From Carnobacteriaceae bacterium zg-84 (lineage in GTDB: Bacteria; Bacillota; Bacilli; Lactobacillales; Aerococcaceae), in contig CP059430.1 in the NCBI GenBank assembly GCA_013874835.1, positions 1-64,000 on the forward strand: a stretch of 64,000 nt of DNA, written 5' to 3'. Shown here piece by piece: positions 18,948 to 29,620 of the stretch. The stretch's first letter is position 1. The number at the start of each line of letters is the position of its first letter. Position numbers and translations under genes: made by a program. A model generated the notes under the pieces. The model did no database searches, was not told the DNA's origin, and saw only the letters and a program-made list of their open reading frames with translations.

Positions 18948-20135
18948 ATGGCAAAAGAAAAATTTGACCGTTCAAAACCACACGTAAATATTGGTACAAT
19001 TGGACACGTTGACCACGGTAAAACAACTTTAACAGCAGCTATTACAACTGTATTAGCTAAGAAAGGTTACGCAGAAGCTTCTGACTATGCTTCAATCGAT
19101 AAAGCTCCAGAAGAACGCGAACGTGGTATCACAATCAACACAGCTCACGTTGAATACCAAACAGACAGTCGTCACTATGCACACGTTGACTGCCCAGGAC
19201 ACGCTGACTACGTTAAAAACATGATCACTGGTGCTGCTCAAATGGACGGAGCTATCTTAGTAGTATCTGCTGCTGATGGTCCAATGCCACAAACTCGTGA
19301 GCACATCTTATTATCTCGTCAAGTAGGTGTTCCATACATCGTTGTTTTCTTAAACAAAATGGACATGGTTGACGACCCAGAATTAATTGAATTAGTAGAA
19401 ATGGAAGTTCGTGACTTATTATCAGAATACGACTTCCCAGGTGACGATACTCCTATCGTTGCTGGTTCAGCTTTACGTGCTTTAGAAGGCGATGCTGAAT
19501 ACGAACAAAAAATCTATGACTTAATGGATGCTGTTGATGCTTACATCCCAACTCCAGAACGTGATACAGACAAACCATTCATGATGCCAGTTGAGGACGT
19601 ATTCTCAATCACTGGTCGTGGTACTGTTGCAACAGGTCGTGTTGAACGTGGACAAGTTCGCGTTGGTGACGAAGTTGAAATCGTAGGTATTGCAGAAGAA
19701 ACTTCTAAAACAACTGTTACAGGTGTTGAAATGTTCCGTAAATTGTTAGACTACGCAGAAGCTGGAGATAACATTGGTACATTATTACGTGGTGTTACAC
19801 GTGACAACATTGAACGTGGACAAGTTTTATCTAAACCAGGTTCAATCACACCTCATACAAAATTCACTGCTGAGGTTTACGTTTTAACTAAAGAAGAAGG
19901 TGGACGTCATACTCCATTCTTCTCAAACTACCGTCCTCAATTCTACTTCCGTACAACAGACGTTACAGGTGTTGTTGAATTACCTGCAGGTACTGAAATG
20001 GTAATGCCTGGTGATAACGTAACTGTTACAGTTGAATTGATTCACCCAATCGCGATTGAAGAAGGTACAAAATTCTCAATCCGTGAAGGTGGACGTACAG
20101 TTGGTGCTGGTGTAGTTTCATCTATCCAAGCTTAA
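18948..20135 (+). CDS. tuf: Elongation factor Tu
   Basis: EF-Tu is the GTPase that brings aminoacyl-tRNA to the ribosome. The 395-residue protein has G1 [14 protein letters not shown] near residue 19, [28 protein letters not shown], and the beta-barrel domains through [18 protein letters not shown] lies upstream. Codon use is the most strongly optimised in the window. A strong terminator follows, so it is transcribed mainly as a single gene. Confidence 0.99.
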   Translation: MAKEKFDRSKPHVNIGTIGHVDHGKTTLTAAITTVLAKKGYAEASDYASIDKAPEERERGITINTAHVEYQTDSRHYAHVDCPGHADYVKNMITGAAQMDGAILVVSAADGPMPQTREHILLSRQVGVPYIVVFLNKMDMVDDPELIELVEMEVRDLLSEYDFPGDDTPIVAGSALRALEGDAEYEQKIYDLMDAVDAYIPTPERDTDKPFMMPVEDVFSITGRGTVATGRVERGQVRVGDEVEIVGIAEETSKTTVTGVEMFRKLLDYAEAGDNIGTLLRGVTRDNIERGQVLSKPGSITPHTKFTAEVYVLTKEEGGRHTPFFSNYRPQFYFRTTDVTGVVELPAGTEMVMPGDNVTVTVELIHPIAIEEGTKFSIREGGRTVGAGVVSSIQA

Positions 20136-20146
20136 TAATCAACTAC

Positions 20147-20176
20147 AAAGAGCATTGCTTTCGCAATGCTCTTTTT
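20147..20176 (+). terminator. Terminator after tuf
   Basis: AAAGAGCATTGC (20147-20158) and GCAATGCTCTTT (20163-20174) form a perfect 12-bp stem with a 4-base loop and a T run. Confidence 0.92.
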
Positions 20177-20856
20177 ATTGTGGAGTTTAGCTATCTCTTG
20201 AACAATGGAGTGAAATAAACCGTAATGCTCCACACACCATCTGTGTGGAGCATGCGAATTATGTAGTACTATAATAAATTGTGTAAACAGAATATATAGT
20301 ATAACTGAAATAAGAATTTCTTAAATAGTAAAAGTTAAAAAATCAATGTTTATAGCAAATAGATTTTCTGATTTTATATATACTCAAATCTGTTAATACA
20401 CTAGAAAACACTAGATAAACAAATTAAATATCCACAAGTATTGATTTGATACTTTTTTTATTGTTAATAACTTTGTAAAATGTTTTGAATAGGCTGCGGT
20501 AAAAACCTAATAGGTATCTCATTACTTTTATAAAAATCTTTTTTAAAAATTCGACGAAATCAAGTACCCCTATACATAGTGATATCTTAAAATAAGAAAT
20601 AGAAAGATAAATAAAACAATATATAAATATACTATATATCAGTATGTTGATTATTTATTAAAAAAATATTAAATATTAAAAAAACTTTTAAATATAGACG
20701 TTGCAAATACAAATCAATTCGATTTAAGGAACTTGTATTATAGAATATTAACCAAAATAAGAAAATTTTATCCACTATTTCTATTTTTGTATGTAATTTC
20801 TAAAAAATTGGGTAAAAATATATACAAATTATTTGAAAGATTATACTTTTATAATT
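20177..20856. other. AT-rich stretch without a convincing gene
   Basis: No ORF of convincing length or with a binding site is visible on either strand. It contains a perfect 12-bp hairpin (20225-20253) and a weak terminator-like hairpin AAGTAT/ATACTT followed by T-rich sequence (20436-20460). The rest is very AT-rich and should include the promoter of the ComK-like gene. Confidence 0.6.
20225..20253. repeat. Perfect 12-bp inverted repeat without T tract
   Basis: ATGCTCCACACA (20225-20236) and TGTGTGGAGCAT (20242-20253) enclose the loop CCATC. It is GC-richer than its surroundings and is not followed by T residues, so it does not look like an ordinary terminator. It may be part of a small RNA, a regulator site or an element remnant. 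Confidence 0.7.
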
Positions 20857-20869
20857 AGGGGTGGATTTT

Positions 20870-21727
20870 ATGAAACAATTACTTGAAAAATTGTTAATGA
20901 TATTAGAAAAATTAGAGGGCAGTGAACAGACATCAGAGTTTCCTAGAAATTATATTTTAGATGATTTAGAAAATCATAATAGAGAACATAGAATTATTGA
21001 TCAAACGACTATTCAACATCTATTTTTTCAAGCAAAAAAAGTAAAATCAATGGATGTGGATGACGATGTTTACGCAATTATTCATTTGGGAGATGAATAT
21101 GCACCATATAAATCAATGCTACTTTCATTTAGTACAATTCCATTGATTAGCAAAGAATCGACTAATGGTATTATGAGTAGACTGTTTATTAAATTAGGGA
21201 TAGGGTATCATCAGTATTGTGATATTATTAAAATGATGTTTAATACGCCTTTGTATAGATTACCTTATATTTATGGTGGAAAAATGTATTTACCTGCATC
21301 TGGGCCAACGAAACAATCATGTACGTGGTATGCTTTGCACCATATTCTAAAATATACAAAAGACTCTGAATACGGAGATGTTTTACTGACTTTTAAACAG
21401 CATATTCATATTAAGGCAGAATTAACAAAAGATTCATTTCAAAAACAGCTAGAACGAGCTAATATTTTATACCAACTACAACAAGAAGGGCTAAAATATC
21501 TCATGATAGATGTATATGGATATGATTCAAATATAGAAACGTTCTTGAATTTTTCCGCTTCTGAAAATGTTGTAACAAAATATCAAAAAGAAAATAGAAT
21601 GAACATAGCAAAAGACAATCCGTATCTTTTATTGTTGTTATTGTCTAAAATTATTGGGAATAGTGATGTAACTGAAAGAATGATAAAAGAAATATGCCAA
21701 ATAAAGCCGAATAAAGATCAAATATAA
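20870..21727 (+). CDS. ComK-like competence transcription factor
   Basis: The 285-residue protein has a central segment (about residues 125-200) resembling ComK of Bacillus, the master activator of DNA-uptake genes. The pattern is TPLYRLPYIYGGKMYLPASG, then a Cys-x-Trp (KQSCTW), then DVLLTFKQHIHIKAELTKDSF followed by a Gln-rich helix. In B. subtilis ComK the corresponding parts are an FPT-type strand, QCGW, and a strand before the SFENQ helix. Here the protein is longer at both ends, with a leucine-rich amphipathic N-terminus (about 1-20). The ATG at 20870 follows AGGGGTGG; a GTG at 20861 is in frame. It lies alone between tuf and the rRNA operon. Similarity was recognised by eye and is distant; the assignment is moderate. 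Confidence 0.6.
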   Translation: MKQLLEKLLMILEKLEGSEQTSEFPRNYILDDLENHNREHRIIDQTTIQHLFFQAKKVKSMDVDDDVYAIIHLGDEYAPYKSMLLSFSTIPLISKESTNGIMSRLFIKLGIGYHQYCDIIKMMFNTPLYRLPYIYGGKMYLPASGPTKQSCTWYALHHILKYTKDSEYGDVLLTFKQHIHIKAELTKDSFQKQLERANILYQLQQEGLKYLMIDVYGYDSNIETFLNFSASENVVTKYQKENRMNIAKDNPYLLLLLLSKIIGNSDVTERMIKEICQIKPNKDQI

Positions 21728-21915
21728 CGATTTAAAAAATATAATTTATGTATATTTAACTTTTCGCAATTATAAAAGTTCGGTTTTGTAACTTCTTTTA
21801 TAAAAGCGAAATAAAAATAAAATAGTATCAATGAAATAGCGACTCGCCAAAAACGTTGATCTGACGGGGGAAATAAAAAAGTTTGAAAAAAAAGAAAAAA
21901 AGTTTGAAAAAGGTG

Positions 21916-21944
21916 TTGACAAAAAAAAGGTGTGTTGGTATGAT
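21916..21944 (+). promoter_or_regulatory. rRNA operon promoter
   Basis: Perfect TTGACA (21916-21921) and TATGAT (21939-21944) are 17 bases apart. A dense set of A tracts just upstream (21866-21912) is UP-element-like. This is a typical strong rrn promoter. Confidence 0.85.
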
Positions 21945-21949
21945 GTATA

Positions 21950-22017
21950 AGTCGTCGCAAGGGACGACAAAACGACTGGAAACAGTCGACACAGCCCTTT
22001 GAAAACTAAACAAAGAC
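21950..22017 (+). promoter_or_regulatory. rRNA leader: hairpins, boxA and 16S processing arm
   Basis: Two hairpins (GTCGTC/GACGAC and CGACTG/CAGTCG) precede CTTTGAAAACTAAAC, which matches the boxA antitermination element. The stretch 21995-22017 is largely complementary to 23712-23733 beyond the 16S 3' end. That pairing would form the long RNase III processing stem of pre-16S rRNA. Confidence 0.7.
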
Positions 22018-22128
22018 AAACCAAATGTGTAGGGACAACATCCAATGGATGTGTCAAAACAAAAACAATAAATCTGGATGGAAACATCCAAAGATAAGTC
22101 AGCAAAAAAGAGCTTAAAAACTTTTATA

Positions 22129-23686
<1,558 letters not shown>

Positions 23687-23756
23687 AAAAGAAGGAAAGC
23701 ACAACAGGGGCGTCTTGTTTAGTTTTGAGAGGGTTGAAAGACCTAATCAAGAGGTT

Positions 23757-23829
23757 GGGGGATTAGCTCAGCTGGGAGAGCGCCTGCTTTGCACGCAGGA
23801 GGTCAGCGGTTCGATCCCGCTATTCTCCA
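23757..23829 (+). tRNA. tRNA-Ala (TGC) in the 16S-23S spacer
   Basis: A 73-base cloverleaf with a 7-bp acceptor stem (two G-U pairs), anticodon TGC and T arm AGCGG/CCGCT. CCA is not encoded. tRNA-Ala is a common spacer tRNA; here no tRNA-Ile accompanies it. Confidence 0.95.
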
Positions 23830-23950
23830 TAGAGTACGGTAGTACTCGAAGAAGACCTTTGACAACTGAATACATAGAAAACAAACCAAGAAAATTTTAC
23901 CGAGAAGAGTTTTTTAAAAGAGAATCGCAACATACAGGAAATGTATGGTA

Positions 23951-26868
<2,918 letters not shown>

Positions 26869-26952
26869 AAGAGCAGATGTGGTAAGAGGAAGGGTAAGTG
26901 AATATGTATTCAGTTGTGAGAGGTTTGAAAGAACTTTTCTAAAAGCGAGAAA

Positions 26953-27069
26953 GTGTGGTAATGATGGCAAGAAGGACACACCTGTCACCATGTCGAACAC
27001 AGAAGTTAAGCTTCTTAGCGCCGAGGGTAGTTGGGGCATTGCCCCTGTGAGAGTAGGACGTTGCCACGC
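26953..27069 (+). rRNA. rrf: 5S ribosomal RNA
   Basis: A 117-base 5S gene with the conserved CGAACACAGAAGTTAAGC loop and terminal helix pairing GTGTGGTAA with TTGCCACGC. It follows the 23S gene in the same operon. Confidence 0.95.
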
Positions 27070-27079
27070 TTTTGAAAAT

Positions 27080-27152
27080 GGAGGTTTAGCTCAGCTGGGA
27101 GAGCACCTGCCTTACAAGCAGGGGGTCAGCGGTTCGATCCCGTTAACCTCCA
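27080..27152 (+). tRNA. tRNA-Val (TAC)
   Basis: A 73-base cloverleaf with acceptor GGAGGTT/AACCTCC and anticodon TAC. It is the first tRNA behind 5S and is in the same transcript. Confidence 0.95.
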
Positions 27153-27155
27153 TAA

Positions 27156-27228
27156 GAGTGATTAGCTCAGTTGGTAGAGCATCTGACTTTTAATCAGAGG
27201 GTCACAGGTTCGAGCCCTGTATCACTCA
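27156..27228 (+). tRNA. tRNA-Lys (TTT)
   Basis: A 73-base cloverleaf with acceptor GAGTGAT/ATCACTC and anticodon TTT. Confidence 0.95.
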
Positions 27229-27263
27229 TCTTAACCTTGCAAGAGAGTAAGGGAAGAAAGAGA

Positions 27264-27345
27264 GCGGATGTGGCGGAATTGGCAGACGCACCAGATTTAG
27301 GCTCTGGCGAAGAGATTCGTGGGGGTTCAAGTCCCTTCATCCGCA
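27264..27345 (+). tRNA. tRNA-Leu (TAG)
   Basis: A class II tRNA of 82 bases with acceptor GCGGATG/CATCCGC, anticodon TAG and a long variable arm. Confidence 0.95.
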
Positions 27346-27356
27346 TGGGAGAAAAA

Positions 27357-27429
27357 GCCGGCTTAGCTCAGTTGGTAGAGCATCTGATTTGTAATCAGAG
27401 GGTCGAGGGTTCAAGTCCTTTAGCCGGCA
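27357..27429 (+). tRNA. tRNA-Thr (TGT)
   Basis: A 73-base cloverleaf with acceptor GCCGGCT/AGCCGGC and anticodon TGT. Confidence 0.95.
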
Positions 27430-27439
27430 TAGAAGAGAT

Positions 27440-27511
27440 GCGAAAGTAGTTCAGTGGTAGAACACCACCTTGCCAAGGTGGGGGTCGCGGGTTCGAACCC
27501 CGTCTTTCGCT
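27440..27511 (+). tRNA. tRNA-Gly (GCC)
   Basis: A 72-base cloverleaf with acceptor GCGAAAG/CTTTCGC and anticodon GCC. Confidence 0.95.
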
Positions 27512-27540
27512 TATTATGTATGAGAGAGTACATAATAAAT

Positions 27541-27626
27541 GCCGGGGTGGCGGAACTGGCAGACGCACAGGACTTAAAATCCTGCGGTGAGTGATCACCG
27601 TACCGGTTCGATTCCGGTCCTCGGCA
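27541..27626 (+). tRNA. tRNA-Leu (TAA)
   Basis: A class II tRNA of 86 bases with an acceptor stem starting GCCGGGG and ending CCTCGGC, anticodon TAA and a long variable arm. Confidence 0.95.
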
Positions 27627-27635
27627 TAGAAGTGA

Positions 27636-27709
27636 GCACCCATAGCTCAATTGGATAGAGTACTTGACTACGAATCAAGCGGTTACAGGTTCGACTCCTG
27701 TTGGGTGCA
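27636..27709 (+). tRNA. tRNA-Arg (ACG)
   Basis: A 74-base cloverleaf with acceptor GCACCCA/TGGGTGC and anticodon ACG (A34 presumably edited to inosine). Confidence 0.95.
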
Positions 27710-27729
27710 TTCATGTTAGACATGAGAAA

Positions 27730-27803
27730 CGGGAAGTAGCTCAGCTTGGTAGAGCACTTGGTTTGGGACCAAGGGGTCGCAGGTTCGAATCCTGTCTTCC
27801 CGA
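27730..27803 (+). tRNA. tRNA-Pro (TGG)
   Basis: A 74-base cloverleaf with acceptor CGGGAAG/CTTCCCG and anticodon TGG. It is the last tRNA of the cluster. Confidence 0.95.
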
Positions 27804-27825
27804 CTTGGTTTTATAAGAGTGTTAG

Positions 27826-27848
27826 CAAGAGGAAACTCTTGTTTTTTT
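27826..27848 (+). terminator. Terminator of the rRNA-tRNA operon
   Basis: CAAGAG/CTCTTG around a GAAA loop followed by seven T residues, directly after tRNA-Pro. Confidence 0.88.
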
Positions 27849-27921
27849 ATTTGAGAGTTTTTGATAAGTATTTATAAATGTCATAATCATTGACTCTTTC
27901 TGAAAAAATAAAATTTATAAT

Positions 27922-27971
27922 AAAGTGATGAACGGATATTTTAATTGTTTGTTCATCACTTTTTGTTTTTC
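27922..27971. terminator. Second hairpin downstream of the tRNA cluster
   Basis: AAAGTGATGAAC (27922-27933) pairs perfectly with GTTCATCACTTT (27951-27962) and runs into T-rich sequence. It may be a backup terminator or the end of an unseen minor transcript. Confidence 0.65.
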
Positions 27972-28029
27972 GTTAAATTATTTTAGTGAAGAGTTTACTT
28001 TATTAATATATATTTTTTTAATATTTTAG

Positions 28030-28075
28030 TTGAAAAAAGATGTGTAAATAGACTAATTTACATATCTTTTTTCAA
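28030..28075. terminator. Third, long bidirectional hairpin
   Basis: A 20-bp stem joins 28030-28049 (TTGAAAAAAGATGTGTAAAT) and 28056-28075 with a single G-U or A-C position and a six-base loop. It has A-tracts on one arm and T-tracts on the other, so it could terminate from either side. It ends at the first operator-like repeat of the next promoter. Confidence 0.65.
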
Positions 28076-28131
28076 ATAATGTGTAATAACTATAAAAAAT
28101 ACTTGAAATAATGTGTAATAAATGTTAGGAT
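28074..28131 (+). promoter_or_regulatory. Promoter with twin operator-like repeats for ccpN-PDRP-ppdK
   Basis: TTGAAA (28103-28108) and TAGGAT (28126-28131) are 17 bases apart. The 16-mer AAATAATGTGTAATAA occurs exactly twice, at 28074-28089 and 28106-28121, 32 bases apart (about three helical turns). The second copy fills the promoter spacer. The position suits autorepression by the CcpN-like protein encoded next; that is inference. Confidence 0.65.
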
Positions 28132-28160
28132 ATTGTTGTAATTGAAAGAGGTGGTTAGAG

Positions 28161-28790
28161 ATGCAGTTAAATGCACGTCAAAAAAAAATTGTAGAGTTAG
28201 TAAAAATGTATGAGCCAATCACTAGTGACGAGATAGCGCAGAGATTGGCTGTTGGAAAATCAACATTAAGAAATGAATTGTCTGTATTGGTCATGGTGGG
28301 TGTGTTATCTGCAAAGCCTAATGTTGGTTATTATTGTAATGAGTCTTTTTCATCTGTAAGTAATAGGAAACTATTTGATGACGTGAAAGTGAAAGATGTT
28401 ATGGGAGTAGCTATTACGGCGAAGAATACAGAGCCTTTTTCAGATGTAGTCACAAAGTTATATGTTCATGATATTGGTACGGTGTTTATTGTAAATGAGG
28501 AAAATCATTTAGTTGGTGTTGTTTCAAGAAAAGATATGTTAAAAATGGCTATTTCAAATCATAATGTATCAGCAGTGCCTATTGCTTTAGCAATGACACG
28601 TATACCGAATGTTGTATTTTGTCAAGAGGATGAATATTTTGTGGATGGTTTAAAACGTTTAATAACACATCAAGTGGATTGTTTACCAGTTGTGCAAAAA
28701 GATGGTGAACATTATATTGTAGTCGGCAGAATTTCTAAAACAATTAGCATTGGCTTAATGCTAGATTTATTGGAGGAGTCATCATGTTAA
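28161..28790 (+). CDS. ccpN: CcpN-like transcriptional regulator (HTH plus two CBS domains)
   Basis: In Bacillus CcpN represses gluconeogenic genes and senses the energy state through nucleotide-binding CBS domains. This 209-residue protein has a helix-turn-helix at about residues 1-60 (RQKKIVELVKMYEPITSDEI, then VGKSTLRNELSVL). Two CBS motifs follow: about 75-130 (VKDVMGVAITAK, then HDIGTVFIVNEENHLVGVV) and 140-205 (ALAMTRIPNVV, then DCLPVVQKDG). GAAAGAGGTGG lies upstream. It overlaps the next gene by seven bases and shares an operon with PPDK and its regulatory protein, so the likely role is control of pyruvate-PEP exchange. Confidence 0.88.
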   Translation: MQLNARQKKIVELVKMYEPITSDEIAQRLAVGKSTLRNELSVLVMVGVLSAKPNVGYYCNESFSSVSNRKLFDDVKVKDVMGVAITAKNTEPFSDVVTKLYVHDIGTVFIVNEENHLVGVVSRKDMLKMAISNHNVSAVPIALAMTRIPNVVFCQEDEYFVDGLKRLITHQVDCLPVVQKDGEHYIVVGRISKTISIGLMLDLLEESSC

Positions 28791-29608
28791 AGATTCAAAT
28801 TATTTCTGATTCTTTAGGGAATACGGCTAAAGATGTTGTTAAAGCTACTTTATCGCAGTTTGATGAAAACGATGTGCTGTATGAAGTGGTGAGAAATCCA
28901 TTTGTGACAACAAAAGAGGAAATTATACAAATCATCGATAAAATGTCTAGTGGTAAAGATATTGTGGTGCAAACATTAGTAGATAAAGCACTAGCAGAGT
29001 TCAGTAGAGATTATGCAAGTCGACATGATATTTATGTGTTAGATATTTTGAGTGAATTTTTAAGTGTTTTAGAGAATAGATTTCAGTGTCCTGCTAAAAA
29101 TAAACCAGGGATTATTAGGCGAACTAATGAAGATTACTTTGAGCGTATTCGTGCGATCGAGTTTACAGTGAAGTATGATGACGGGAAAGATGTTAGTGGA
29201 TTAAAAGAAGCGGATTTAGTATTGATCGGTGTGTCGAGAACGTCTAAAACGCCATTGAGTATGTATTTAGCCAATAAAAATATTAAAGTTATGAATATAC
29301 CTCTTGTTCCTGAAATTACGTTGCCGAAAGAATTGTATGAAATAGATAGTAGAAAGATTGTAGGGTTGACAACCAGTATAGAACAACTCAATTCAATTCG
29401 TACACAACGGTTAAAAACATTAGGTGTTGTGTACGATAATCAATATTCTGATGAATTACGTATTTTTGAAGAACTCGAATATGCACATACGATTATGAAA
29501 AAATTAAAATGTCCAATTATCAACGTTGAAAATCGTGCTATTGAAGAAACGGCAGAAATTATTCTTGACTTGATTAGAACAAATGGTTTAAAAACAATCA
29601 ATATATAG
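28784..29608 (+). CDS. PPDK regulatory protein (bifunctional kinase/pyrophosphorylase)
   Basis: This family (DUF299, YqfL in Bacillus) inactivates pyruvate phosphate dikinase by ADP-dependent phosphorylation of a Thr next to the catalytic His, and reactivates it by phosphorolysis. The 274-residue protein starts MLKIQIISDSLGNTAKDVVK as the family does and has the P-loop GVSRTSKTP at 149-157. TNEDYFERIRAIEFTVKYDDG is also characteristic. Its start overlaps the regulator gene by seven bases (with GGAGG upstream), and its presumed target PPDK lies 12 bases downstream. The context strongly supports the assignment. Confidence 0.93.
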   Translation: MLKIQIISDSLGNTAKDVVKATLSQFDENDVLYEVVRNPFVTTKEEIIQIIDKMSSGKDIVVQTLVDKALAEFSRDYASRHDIYVLDILSEFLSVLENRFQCPAKNKPGIIRRTNEDYFERIRAIEFTVKYDDGKDVSGLKEADLVLIGVSRTSKTPLSMYLANKNIKVMNIPLVPEITLPKELYEIDSRKIVGLTTSIEQLNSIRTQRLKTLGVVYDNQYSDELRIFEELEYAHTIMKKLKCPIINVENRAIEETAEIILDLIRTNGLKTINI

Positions 29609-29620
29609 GAGATGAAGACT

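Noticed and set aside
20225-20253. CRISPR or tandem repeat array
   Set aside because: It is a single inverted repeat; no regularly spaced direct repeats occur there or elsewhere in the window.
27171-27650. ORFs across the tRNA cluster
   Set aside because: They read through tRNA-Lys, Leu, Thr, Gly and Leu genes; the similar 'LAQLVEHL'-type peptides are only the shared tRNA sequences translated.
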